Positions 1 to 7,328 of a stretch of 12,489 bases of DNA are shown piece by piece. The stretch lies in the NCBI GenBank assembly GCA_039811865.1, contig JBDHZK010000076.1, forward strand, positions 1 to 12,489, given 5' to 3'. The position numbers were made by a program, and so were the translations under genes. The stretch is from JBDHZK01 sp039811865 (GTDB lineage: Bacteria; Actinomycetota; Actinomycetes; Propionibacteriales; Propionibacteriaceae). The notes under the pieces are model-generated. The model worked only from the letters and a program-made list of their open reading frames with translations, searched no databases and was not told the DNA's origin. Positions within the stretch are counted from its first letter, which is position 1; each line of letters begins with the position of its first letter.

Positions 1-462
1 TTGGACGCCGCCATGCGCGGCTACGACGGCCGCGGGCCCAAGACGATCCTGACCGAGCTCGCGCGCGACGAGTTTCCCGACCTGGAGGCCATGTACGTCG
101 AACTGCAGGCCGACGAATACAAGGTCAGCCGGATCGCCCGCTACTCCCGGATCGTCGACCGGGTGGCCGACACGGACGCGGTCGCGGGCGAGATCCTGCA
201 GCGGGCCGCGGCCGAGTTGGCGCACTCGGCGGCGTCCGGGCTGAAGAAGGTCGGCGAGGGCGAGGCCGGGACGCCGCTGGTCTGCGCGATCGGAAACGTC
301 TTCAACTCCGGCCGGGTCAAGGCGGCGTTCCTGTCCCGGCTGCGACAGCTGTGGGGCGATCTCGAGCTGACCGAGCCGGCCGGCAGCGGGCTGGACGGCG
401 CGGCGCGGCTCGTCCGCGTGCCCAAGTCCAGCGCGCTGAGCGCGCGCATCTTGCGCGCCTGA
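1..462 (+). CDS. BadF/BadG/BcrA/BcrD-type ATPase (N-acetylglucosamine kinase-like), C-terminal part
   Basis: This reading frame is open at the left edge, so only the last ~153 residues are present and the true start lies outside the window. The visible part reads like the C-terminal lobe of the BadF/BadG/BcrA/BcrD family, which includes eukaryote-type N-acetylglucosamine kinases. Near residues 5-16 is the family-like stretch AMRGYDGRGPKTIL. A helical segment follows with RIARYSRIVDRVAD, then GEILQRAAAELA. Near residue 95 is a glycine-containing turn (CAIGNVFNSG) where relatives have a GG(V/L)F motif. The end, GLDGAARL, matches the usual GA..LA ending. Family members are cytosolic ATP-dependent sugar kinases of the ASKHA fold, but the phosphate-binding loops would be upstream and cannot be checked, so the substrate is not known. 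The gene ends 74 bases before purL, with an inverted repeat between them. Confidence 0.68.
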   Translation: MDAAMRGYDGRGPKTILTELARDEFPDLEAMYVELQADEYKVSRIARYSRIVDRVADTDAVAGEILQRAAAELAHSAASGLKKVGEGEAGTPLVCAIGNVFNSGRVKAAFLSRLRQLWGDLELTEPAGSGLDGAARLVRVPKSSALSARILRA

Positions 463-464
463 GT

Positions 465-514
465 TGATCGTGTGAGATCTGGGGTCGACTACGAACACCG
501 ATCTCACACAATCA
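465..514. repeat. Inverted repeat between the kinase-like gene and purL
   Basis: Two 15-base arms, 465-479 (TGATCGTGTGAGATC) and 500-514 (GATCTCACACAATCA), are reverse complements except at one pair (C469/A510). They are separated by 20 bases that offer a few more pairs (481/499, 482/498, 484/496, 485/495). The element starts two bases after the upstream stop codon. It lacks a T-run, so it is not a classical intrinsic terminator. The right arm covers the place where a -35 box for purL would lie. It could be a factor-independent hairpin ending the upstream gene, an operator for purL, or a dispersed intergenic palindrome. The symmetry is certain; the role is inference. Confidence 0.75.
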
Positions 515-524
515 CGCAGGGCGG

Positions 525-530
525 TAGCCT
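525..530 (+). promoter_or_regulatory. Putative purL -10 box (leaderless start)
   Basis: TAGCCT fits the actinobacterial TANNNT -10 pattern. It is followed by exactly six bases and then the purL GTG at 537, so transcription would start at or next to the start codon. No good -35 hexamer is visible. The same spacing recurs at four other genes in this window. Confidence 0.5.
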
Positions 531-536
531 CGGCGC

Positions 537-2795
537 GTGGCCGACACCGTTGAACACGCCAGCCAGACCCCCGACATCGCACAGCCCTGGGCCGAACTCG
601 GCCTGAAGGGCGACGAGTACGACCGGATCCGCGCCATCCTCGGCCGTCGCCCCACCGGGTGCGAGCTGGCGATGTACTCGGTGATGTGGTCGGAGCACTG
701 CTCCTACAAGTCGTCGAAGGTGCACCTGAAGCGCTTCGGCGAACTCTCCCAAGACACGCCGCGCGGCCCCTTGCTGGCCGGGATCGGCGAGCAGGCCGGC
801 GTCGTCGGCATCGGCGGTGACTGGGCGGTCACGTTCAAGATCGAGTCGCACAACCATCCGTCCTATGTCGAGCCGTACCAGGGCGCCGCGACCGGTGTCG
901 GCGGCATCGTCCGCGACATCCTGGCGATGGGCGCCCGGCCGATCGCCGTCATGGACCCCTTGCGCTTCGGCCCGTTGGACGCCCCCGACACCGCCCGCGT
1001 CCTGCCCGGCGTGGTCGCCGGCGTGGGTGGCTATGGCAACTGCCTGGGCCTGCCCAACATCGGCGGTGAGGTCGTCTTCGATTCCACCTACCTCGGGAAC
1101 CCGCTGGTCAACGCGCTGTGCCTGGGCGTGATGAAGGTTGACGACCTGCACCGCGCGCACGCCAGCGGCCTGGGCAACCAGGTGATCCTCTACGGCGCGG
1201 CGACCGGCGGTGACGGCATCGGCGGCGCGTCCATCCTGGCCTCTGAGACTTTCAACGCCGACGGGCCGGCCAAGCGGCCCAGCGTGCAGGTCGGCGACCC
1301 GTTCATGGAGAAGCTGCTGATCGAGTGCACGCTCGAGGTGTTCGCTGCCGGGATTGTCGTCGGCATCCAGGATCTGGGCGCGGCCGGCCTCTCCTGCGCG
1401 ACGTCGGAGCTGGCGTCCGCGGGCAGCGGCGGCATGCACGTCAACCTGGACGTCGTCCCGCTGCGCGACTCGACGCTGAGCCCCGAAGAGATCCTGATGA
1501 GCGAGTCGCAGGAACGCATGATGGCCGTCGTCCGCCCGGAGAACGTCGCCGACTTCATGGCCGTCTGCGCCAAGTGGGACGTCCAGGCCACCGTCGTCGG
1601 CGAGGTGATCGAGGGCAACCGCCTGTTGATCGACTGGCACGGCGAGCGCGTCGTGGACGTCGATCCGGCCACCGTCGCCCACGACGGCCCGGTCTACGAG
1701 CGTCCGCTGGCCCGGCCGGACTGGATCGACGCCCTCAACGCCGACGCCGCCGAGGCGCTGCCGCGGGCGGCCAACGACGACGAACTATCCCAGACCCTGC
1801 TCCGGCTGGCCGGCTCGCCTAACCTGTGCGACAAGTCCTGGGTCACCCAGCAGTACGACCGGTATGTGCGCGGCAACACCGTCCTGGCCCAGCCCGAGGA
1901 CGCGGGCATGATCCGCATCGACGAGGAGTCCGGCCTGGGGGTGGCCATGGCGACCGACTGCAACGGCCGCTTCGCCCAACTGAACCCGTACCTCGGCGCG
2001 CAGCTGGCCTTGGCCGAGTCCTACCGCAACGTGGCCACCACCGGCGCGCAACCGGTGGCGATCACCGACTGTCTGAACTTCGGTTCACCGGAGGATCCGG
2101 CGGTGATGTGGCAGTTCCTCGAGGCCGTCCTCGGCCTGGTCGACGGCTGCAAGGCGCTCGGCACCCCGGTGACCGGCGGCAACGTGAGCTTCTACAACAA
2201 GACCGGTGACGTGTCGATCCTGCCCACGCCCGTCGTGGGCATGCTCGGCGTGATCGATGACGTCGCCGATCGGACGCCCATCGGCTTCGCCAATCCAGGC
2301 GACGCCGTCTTCCTGCTGGGGACGACCGGCGAGCACCTGTCCGGTTCGGTCTGGGCGGACGTCGTCCACGGCCACCTCGGCGGTATGCCGCCGGTGCCCG
2401 ACTTCGACCACGAGCAGCGGCTGGCCGGCGTCCTGATCGAGGCGGCCAAGGCCCGCCTGCTGAACACCGCCCACGACCTGGCCGACGGCGGGCTCGCCCA
2501 GGCCCTCGTGGAATGCTGCCTGCGCCGAAACTACGGCGTCCAGGTGCGGCTGCCCGACGGCGATCCGACCGTCCTGCTGTTCTCCGAAAGCCCCGGACGG
2601 GTGCTGGTGGCCCTGCCGGACGACCGGATCGGCACGCTGATCTCGCTGTGCGAGGACGCTGGCATTCAGCTCACCCGCCTCGGCAACGTCTCCGCGGCGC
2701 CGGAGCTGATGATCGTCGATCGCTTCACGGTGCAGTTGGACGAAGTGCGCCGGGTCTGGTCCGAGCCGCTGCCGGCGGCGGTCGGGCGGCACTGA
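537..2795 (+). CDS. purL: Phosphoribosylformylglycinamidine synthase subunit PurL
   Basis: PurL catalyses the ATP-dependent conversion of formylglycinamide ribonucleotide (FGAR) to formylglycinamidine ribonucleotide (FGAM), the fourth step of purine synthesis. The 752-residue length is that of the small PurL type, which works in the cytosol as a complex with PurQ (glutaminase) and PurS; neither is in this window. Recognisable stretches are ELGLKGDEYDRI near residues 20-31, the substrate-binding motif MWSEHCSYKSSK at 50-61, ESHNHPSYVEPYQGAATG at 103-120, VQVGDPFMEK in the first half, VTGGNVSFYN from residue 545 and HDLADGGLAQAL near 646. This gives the expected tandem arrangement of two AIRS/PurM-like halves. 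I chose GTG537 because it precedes the sequence conserved with mycobacterial PurL and sits six bases after a -10-like box; no convincing Shine-Dalgarno is present. The frame is intact from end to end. Confidence 0.97.
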   Translation: MADTVEHASQTPDIAQPWAELGLKGDEYDRIRAILGRRPTGCELAMYSVMWSEHCSYKSSKVHLKRFGELSQDTPRGPLLAGIGEQAGVVGIGGDWAVTFKIESHNHPSYVEPYQGAATGVGGIVRDILAMGARPIAVMDPLRFGPLDAPDTARVLPGVVAGVGGYGNCLGLPNIGGEVVFDSTYLGNPLVNALCLGVMKVDDLHRAHASGLGNQVILYGAATGGDGIGGASILASETFNADGPAKRPSVQVGDPFMEKLLIECTLEVFAAGIVVGIQDLGAAGLSCATSELASAGSGGMHVNLDVVPLRDSTLSPEEILMSESQERMMAVVRPENVADFMAVCAKWDVQATVVGEVIEGNRLLIDWHGERVVDVDPATVAHDGPVYERPLARPDWIDALNADAAEALPRAANDDELSQTLLRLAGSPNLCDKSWVTQQYDRYVRGNTVLAQPEDAGMIRIDEESGLGVAMATDCNGRFAQLNPYLGAQLALAESYRNVATTGAQPVAITDCLNFGSPEDPAVMWQFLEAVLGLVDGCKALGTPVTGGNVSFYNKTGDVSILPTPVVGMLGVIDDVADRTPIGFANPGDAVFLLGTTGEHLSGSVWADVVHGHLGGMPPVPDFDHEQRLAGVLIEAAKARLLNTAHDLADGGLAQALVECCLRRNYGVQVRLPDGDPTVLLFSESPGRVLVALPDDRIGTLISLCEDAGIQLTRLGNVSAAPELMIVDRFTVQLDEVRRVWSEPLPAAVGRH

Positions 2796-2829
2796 CTCGC
2801 CGGCCGGGCGTCCGTCCGGACACGAACCC

Positions 2830-2852
2830 GGGTGAGAACCCCGGTTTCACCC
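2830..2852 (+). terminator. Weak hairpin after purL
   Basis: GGGTGA (2830-2835) pairs with TCACCC (2847-2852), and an inner AACC/GGTT pairing is possible with a one-base bulge and a very tight loop. There is no T-run. It lies 35 bases after the purL stop and could be a weak terminator or a leader structure of the next gene. Confidence 0.3.
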
Positions 2853-2956
2853 CCTAACTGGCTCGCGGGGTGAGGCATCAGGCGCCTTGGCTGCGGCATG
2901 ATAGGGCTGGGCTCAACCGCCCACGCCATTGGCACCGAGAACAGCAAGGGGTCCAC

Positions 2957-4150
2957 ATGAGTGATCAACCCGGCAACTGGTCCGCTAACCAGCAAGGGGG
3001 GCAGGGCAACCAGGGCGGTTGGTCGGCCTCCGAGGAGAACAAGCAGCAGGCGAAGGACGGATACCAGGCCCCGCAGAACGCTGACTACGGCTACGGCCAG
3101 CCCGACGCCAATCAGCAGTCGTTCGAAGCCAGCAGCCAGGGTTCGGTCAGCAACGATTCGCAGCAGTCCTTCACCCAAGACAGTTCCGGCTACACGCCGC
3201 CCAGCAGCGACTGGCAGTCGAGCAGCGCCGGTCAGGACGCGGGGTCCTACGCCGCGCCGGCTGCGGGCCAACCGGCGCAGTCGGACGCCAGCGCGCCCTA
3301 CCTGCCGCCGTCGGCGGATCCTTACGCGGCGCAGTCGTACTCCTCGCCGAGCGGGCAGCCGCAGCAGTTCGGCACCGACCCGTCCGGCGGCCAGCCGAGC
3401 TATGGATCTTCCCCGTCGGCCGATCCCTACGCGGCCGGCTACGGTCAGCAGGCGCAGTCCTACGGCTCCCCGTCGGCCGATCCGTATGCCGCGGGACAAG
3501 CCCAAGGCGGGCAGTCCTACGGCTCCCCGTCGGCGGCGTCGAACCCTTACGGCCAGCAGCCCGCTCAGTCCTACGGCTCCCCGGCCGCGGATCCCTACGC
3601 CGCGGGTCAGTACGGCCAGCAGCCGGCTCAGTCGTACGGCTCGCCGACCGCCTACCCGCAGCAGCCGCAGTCGCCCTACGCCACGCCCGTGAGCGAGCAG
3701 CAAAGCGGTTACAGTTCGCAGCCCTACGGGCAGGGATCTCCGAGCGGTTACCCGCCGGCACCGGGGGTACCAGGCGCTTACCCGCAGAATCCCTACGGCG
3801 CACCCGGAGCACCGGGAGCGCCCAGCCAGATGAGCCCGCAGGACGAGCAGACCTGGGGCGGCTATGCGCACTACGCCGGCGTGCTGGGCATTCTCGGCCC
3901 GCTCCTGGTGATGCTGATCCAGGGTGACAAGAGCCGCTGGGTCAAGGAGAACGCGGTGGAGTCGCTCAACTTCTCGATCACGATGCTGATCGTGCACGTC
4001 GCGGCCATCGCGCTCATGTTCGTCCTGCCGTTCCCGCTGGGGTGGGCGGTGTGGCTCGTGGACGCCATCTTCCACATCATCGGCGGCCAGGCCGCGAGCA
4101 AGGGTCAGGTGTACAAGTACCCGTTCGCGATTCGCCTGATCAACCCGTAG
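2957..4150 (+). CDS. DUF4870 membrane protein with long Q/S/Y/G/P-rich N-terminal tail
   Basis: The 397-residue product has two parts. Residues 1 to about 295 are low complexity, rich in Gln, Ser, Gly, Tyr, Pro and Ala. A motif close to PSADPYAA recurs at about 118, 153, 172 and 209, together with repeats of QSYGSP. No Lys or Arg occurs between residues 34 and 324. From about 296 (SPQDEQTWGGYAHYAGVLG) to the end it matches the DUF4870 (Tic20-like) membrane domain: one hydrophobic segment at about 305-322, a short basic loop (GDKSRWVKENAVESLNFS), then one or two segments from about 340 to 376 and a KYPFAIRLI ending. The function of DUF4870 is not known. The start ATG2957 is preceded by AAGGGG (2946-2951), a good ribosome binding site; an upstream in-frame start at 2870 would add a non-conserved R/H-rich leader. 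It lies between purL and purF but has its own leader and a strong terminator-like hairpin, so it is probably a separate transcript. Confidence 0.85.
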   Translation: MSDQPGNWSANQQGGQGNQGGWSASEENKQQAKDGYQAPQNADYGYGQPDANQQSFEASSQGSVSNDSQQSFTQDSSGYTPPSSDWQSSSAGQDAGSYAAPAAGQPAQSDASAPYLPPSADPYAAQSYSSPSGQPQQFGTDPSGGQPSYGSSPSADPYAAGYGQQAQSYGSPSADPYAAGQAQGGQSYGSPSAASNPYGQQPAQSYGSPAADPYAAGQYGQQPAQSYGSPTAYPQQPQSPYATPVSEQQSGYSSQPYGQGSPSGYPPAPGVPGAYPQNPYGAPGAPGAPSQMSPQDEQTWGGYAHYAGVLGILGPLLVMLIQGDKSRWVKENAVESLNFSITMLIVHVAAIALMFVLPFPLGWAVWLVDAIFHIIGGQAASKGQVYKYPFAIRLINP

Positions 4151-4165
4151 TCGATTCATCCCGCC

Positions 4166-4211
4166 CGAGTGCCCCGAGGACTCCCCTCGGGGCACTCGTG
4201 CGTTTGGTTTT
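4166..4211 (+). terminator. Strong hairpin terminator after the DUF4870 gene
   Basis: A perfect 14-bp stem, CGAGTGCCCCGAGG (4166-4179) with CCTCGGGGCACTCG (4185-4198), encloses a five-base loop. It is followed by TGCGTTTGGTTTT, a discontinuous T-rich tail. It starts 16 bases after the stop codon and fits a Rho-independent terminator. Confidence 0.8.
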
Positions 4212-4229
4212 GGGCACTCGTGCGTTTGG
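4190..4229 (+). repeat. 18-base direct repeat derived from the terminator right arm
   Basis: GGGCACTCGTGCGTTTGG occurs twice, at 4190-4207 and 4212-4229, separated by TTTT. The first copy contains the right arm of the terminator stem, so the second copy could pair with the same left arm. This looks like a local duplication. Confidence 0.85.
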
Positions 4230-4258
4230 GCTTCGCCGTGGCGCGGCGCCCGGCCGGG

Positions 4259-4264
4259 TAAGGT
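4259..4264 (+). promoter_or_regulatory. Putative purF -10 box (leaderless start)
   Basis: TAAGGT matches TANNNT and is followed by six bases (GCTCCC) and then the purF GTG at 4271. No -35 box is evident. The duplicated terminator sequence ends about 30 bases upstream. Confidence 0.5.
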
Positions 4265-4270
4265 GCTCCC

Positions 4271-5728
4271 GTGCTGCGTCCCGACGGTCGGTTGACCCTC
4301 GACCTCGATCCCGTCGACCGCGGCCCGAAGGACGCCTGTGGCGTCTTCGGGGTCTGGGCGCCCGGTGAGGATGTCGCCAAGCTCACCTATTACGGGCTGT
4401 TCGCGCTGCAGCATCGTGGCCAGGAGTCGGCCGGCATGGCCGTCAGCAACTCCGAGCGGATCATGGTCTTCAAGGACATGGGCCTGGTGAGCCAGGTGTT
4501 CGACGAGCCCACCCTGAACAGCCTGACCGGCCATCTAGCCATCGGGCACACGCGGTACTCGACCACGGGCGCGAGCGTGTGGAGCAACGCCCAGCCGACG
4601 TTCCGCGCGACGCCGCAGGGCGGGCTGGCGCTGGCCCACAACGGCAACCTGACCAATACCGACGAACTCGAGTCGTGGCTCGCGGAGCGCCAAGCTGGTC
4701 CGGTGCCGCACAAGGAGCGGATGGATTCGACGTCCGACACCGCCTTGGTGACCGCGTTGCTCACCACCTATGTGGGCAACAGCTTGAAACAGGCCGCGTT
4801 GCAGGTGTTGCCGCGGCTTCGTGGCGCCTTCTGCTTTGTCTTCATGAACGAGCGCTCGCTACTTGCGGCCCGCGACCCGCAGGGAATCCGCCCGCTCGTG
4901 CTGGGCCGGCTGGACCGGGGCTGGGTGGTGGCCAGCGAGACCGCCGCGTTGGACATCGTCGGCGCGACGTTCATCCGCGAGGTCGAGCCGGGGGAGTTGA
5001 TCGTGATCAACGAGGGCGGCCTCCAGTCGGCGCGCTTTGCCGAGGCCAAGCCGAAGGGCTGCCTGTTCGAGTACGTGTATCTCGCGCGTCCCGACACCAG
5101 CATCGCCAAGCGGCGCGTCCACGCCGTCCGCGTCGAGATCGGCCGCACCCTGGCCATGGAGTCCCCGGTGGACGCCGACCTGGTGATCCCGGTGCCAGAG
5201 TCGGGGACGCCGTCTGCCATCGGGTTCGCCGAGGCGTCCGGGATCCCTTACGGCATGGGGCTGGTCAAGAACGCCTACGTCGGGCGCACGTTCATCCAGC
5301 CCAGCCAGACCATCCGGCAACTGGGCATCCGCCTGAAGCTCAACCCGATCCGCGATGTCATCCAGGGCAAGCGCCTGGTCGTGGTGGACGACTCGATCGT
5401 CCGCGGCAACACCCAGCGCGCGTTGGTGAAGATGCTGCGCGAGGCCGGCGCGGCCGAGGTGCACGTGCGGATCAGCTCGCCGCCGGTGGAATGGCCGTGC
5501 TTCTACGGCATCGACTTCGCCACCCGGGCCGAGTTGATCGCGCCCGGGCTCACCGTCGACGAGATCCGGCGCTCGATCGGTGCCGACAGCCTCGCCTACG
5601 TGAGCCTCGAGGGCCTGGTGGCCTCGACGGGGGTTGCGCGCAAGCGTCTGTGCGCCGCCTGCTTCGATGGCGCGTATCCGGTGGAGATCCCGGCGAATCG
5701 GGCCGCGGAGATGGGATTGGGCGAATGA
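4271..5728 (+). CDS. purF: Amidophosphoribosyltransferase PurF
   Basis: PurF makes 5-phosphoribosylamine from PRPP and glutamine, the committed first step of purine synthesis, in the cytosol. The 485-residue product begins with a short propeptide (1-22) followed by CGVFG. Cys23 is therefore the predicted N-terminal nucleophile of the Ntn glutaminase domain after cleavage. The glutaminase signatures LQHRGQESAGM (46-56), HTRYSTTG (93-100) and HNGNLTN (123-129) follow. The PRPP-binding loop is VVDDSIVRGNT (371-381). Cys264, Cys410, Cys461 and Cys464 match the four ligands of the 4Fe-4S cluster known from the Bacillus-type enzyme. The start is GTG4271, six bases after a -10-like box, with no Shine-Dalgarno. 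The stop overlaps the purM start in ATGA, so the two genes are translationally coupled. Confidence 0.97.
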   Translation: MLRPDGRLTLDLDPVDRGPKDACGVFGVWAPGEDVAKLTYYGLFALQHRGQESAGMAVSNSERIMVFKDMGLVSQVFDEPTLNSLTGHLAIGHTRYSTTGASVWSNAQPTFRATPQGGLALAHNGNLTNTDELESWLAERQAGPVPHKERMDSTSDTALVTALLTTYVGNSLKQAALQVLPRLRGAFCFVFMNERSLLAARDPQGIRPLVLGRLDRGWVVASETAALDIVGATFIREVEPGELIVINEGGLQSARFAEAKPKGCLFEYVYLARPDTSIAKRRVHAVRVEIGRTLAMESPVDADLVIPVPESGTPSAIGFAEASGIPYGMGLVKNAYVGRTFIQPSQTIRQLGIRLKLNPIRDVIQGKRLVVVDDSIVRGNTQRALVKMLREAGAAEVHVRISSPPVEWPCFYGIDFATRAELIAPGLTVDEIRRSIGADSLAYVSLEGLVASTGVARKRLCAACFDGAYPVEIPANRAAEMGLGE

Positions 5729-6768
5729 GTCAGTCGGCGTATGCGCAAGCCGGCGTGGATATCGAGGCCGGCGAGCGCTCGGTGGAGCTGATCAAGCAGT
5801 GGGTGGCCCGCACCCGGCGTCCCGAGGTGCTGGGCTCGATCGGCGGCTTCGCCGGCTTCTTCGACGCCTCCGCCCTGCGCGGCTACCGGCGTCCGGTGCT
5901 GGCCACCTCCACCGATGGGGTAGGGACGAAGGTCGCGATCGCGCAGGCGATGGGGGTGCACGACACGATCGGCTTCGATCTGGTCGGCATGCTCGTGGAC
6001 GACCTCGTGGTCTGCGGCGCGGAGCCCTTGTTCCTGACCGACTACATCGCCTGCGGCAAGCTCGTGCCCGAGCGGATCGCCGCCATCGTAAAGGGCATCG
6101 CGGACGCCTGCGTCGCCGCCGGCTGCGCGTTGCTCGGGGGTGAGACCGCCGAGCATCCCGGGCTCTTGGAGCCCGACGAGTACGACGTCGCCGGCGCAAC
6201 GACCGGCGTCGTCGAGGCGGACGCGATCCTTGGACCCGAACGCGTTCGGCCGGGGGACGCCGTGCTGGCGATCGAGTCGTCCGGACTTCACTCCAACGGA
6301 TTCTCACTGGTGCGCAAGGTTGTGTTGCAGCAGGCCGGCTGGGCGCTCGATCGGGACGTCCCCGAGCTCGGCACGACCCTCGGCGAGGCCTTGCTGACCC
6401 CGACTCGGGTCTACGCCAAGGATTGTTTGGCGCTGATCGACGCCGTCGAGGTGCACGCCATGAGCCACGTCACCGGCGGCGGGCTGGCCAACAATCTGTT
6501 CCGGGTGCTGCCGTCCGGACTGGGAGCGACGCTGGAGCGGAACACCTGGACGCCCGCGCCGGTGTTCACGCTGGTGCAGCGGCTAGGCGGCATCAGCCAG
6601 CCCGATATCGAGGCCACGCTGAACATGGGCGTCGGCATGGCCGTCGTCCTGCCGCCCGACCAGGCCGACGCCGCCGTCGCGTTGTTGGCCGCGCGTGGGC
6701 TCAAGTCTTGGGTACTGGGTGACGTGTCCTCCGGCGACGGAGTGGAGTTGGTCGGCGAGCACGCCTGA
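5725..6768 (+). CDS. purM: Phosphoribosylformylglycinamidine cyclo-ligase PurM (AIR synthetase)
   Basis: PurM closes FGAM to aminoimidazole ribonucleotide with ATP, the fifth step of the pathway. The 347-residue length is usual. Visible motifs are LATSTDGVGTK (59-69), the long conserved stretch from VGMLVDDLVVCGAE (87-100) to LTDYIACGK (104-112), GGETAEHPG (138-146), SSGLHSNGFSLVRKV (185-199) and SHVTGGGLANNLFRVLP near 249-265. The ATG5725 start overlaps the last four bases of purF, so the gene is cotranscribed and coupled with it. The frame remains open far upstream inside purF, but that part is a shadow in another frame. I see no terminator straight after the stop. A possible minus-strand gene converges on it with its stop only eight bases away. 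Confidence 0.97.
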   Translation: MSQSAYAQAGVDIEAGERSVELIKQWVARTRRPEVLGSIGGFAGFFDASALRGYRRPVLATSTDGVGTKVAIAQAMGVHDTIGFDLVGMLVDDLVVCGAEPLFLTDYIACGKLVPERIAAIVKGIADACVAAGCALLGGETAEHPGLLEPDEYDVAGATTGVVEADAILGPERVRPGDAVLAIESSGLHSNGFSLVRKVVLQQAGWALDRDVPELGTTLGEALLTPTRVYAKDCLALIDAVEVHAMSHVTGGGLANNLFRVLPSGLGATLERNTWTPAPVFTLVQRLGGISQPDIEATLNMGVGMAVVLPPDQADAAVALLAARGLKSWVLGDVSSGDGVELVGEHA

Positions 6769-6776
6769 ACGGCGGA

Positions 6777-7178
6777 TCAGATCGGCCGGCGGTGGGCGCT
6801 GATTGCCCCGCCGATGCCGGCGGCGAGCACCGTGGTCAGCGAGCCTGGCCTTGCACCATTGAGGCGAACCGACCGGCCATGAACATGACGACCAGATACG
6901 CACCGCAGGTGCCCGGCTCTGCGATGCCACCGGTCATGCCCACGGCCATTGGCCAGATCGCGGTCCGCGGTTTGCTTGGGCCCGGTGCCGGCGGGTGCCT
7001 CCCGACGCCCGCCGAGTGAGGATCCCCAGCCCGCGTATCTGGGAACGCCCGTGCCGTGGGCCTGCTGCGGTGCGGACGCCGGCGGTCCCGGATGCCGGTG
7101 GGCGGCACTGCGGCGGGGAACCGACGCACCGGCCTGCCGGTAAGGAACTCCAGGGACCGGCGGTGGGGGCGCTGTCAA
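6777..7178 (-). pseudogene. Possible frameshifted small proline-rich membrane protein gene
   Basis: On the minus strand a frame from TTG7178 starts with a Pro/Ala-rich stretch (TAPPPPVPGVPYRQAG) and runs to GTGPK near 6975. At this point the second minus frame (6836-7129) becomes strongly hydrophobic: AIWPMAVGMTGG, then GAYLVVMFMAGRFASM. It stops at 6836-6838 after GQAR. The first frame then continues with another hydrophobic stretch, SLTTVLAAGIGGAIS, to a stop at 6777-6779. Joining the frames gives a plausible protein with a disordered N-terminus and membrane segments near the C-terminus, interrupted by two compensating shifts. Alternatives are a sequencing error, a decayed gene, or a short real gene in one frame only. 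I recognise no family. The end lies eight bases from the purM stop, convergent. Confidence 0.3.
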
Positions 7179-7189
7179 CTCAACGGATT

Positions 7190-7201
7190 CACCCTAGGGT
7201 G
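7190..7201. repeat. 12-base perfect palindrome upstream of the DUF3073 gene
   Basis: CACCCTAGGGTG at 7190-7201 is a perfect palindrome. A second perfect palindrome, GGGTACCC, lies at 7247-7254. Both are within 140 bases upstream of the DUF3073 start. They could be operator half-sites, but the sequence does not show which protein would bind. Confidence 0.4.
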
Positions 7202-7249
7202 CCTACTCGACACAGTTGAGCCGTCTTTCGTGGGGGGTGGGTCATTGGG

Positions 7250-7255
7250 TACCCT
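7250..7255 (+). promoter_or_regulatory. Possible -10 box of the DUF3073 gene
   Basis: TACCCT matches TANNNT and lies 73 bases before the ATG at 7329, overlapping the GGGTACCC palindrome. No well-placed -35 box is seen; a TTGAGC at 7216-7221 is 28 bases away, which is too far. This gene, unlike several neighbours, would have a normal untranslated leader. Confidence 0.3.
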
Positions 7256-7328
7256 TGGCCTCACGACATGACATTCACATGCCCGCGGCCTGGACCGCGA
7301 TCGACAAGCGAGGGGGCTGACCCGGGAT

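Noticed and set aside
504..1682. 392-residue minus-strand frame opposite purL
   Set aside because: Asp/Ala/Val/Gln-rich shadow of a well conserved gene, with no family motif.
2666..4534. 622-residue minus-strand frame opposite the DUF4870 and purF genes
   Set aside because: Arg/Leu/Val-rich mirror of a repetitive high-GC gene; it crosses three real plus-strand features and has no recognisable domain.
4579..5724. Upstream extension of the purM frame inside purF
   Set aside because: Arg/Gly-rich out-of-frame sequence of purF; conserved PurM sequence begins after ATG5725.
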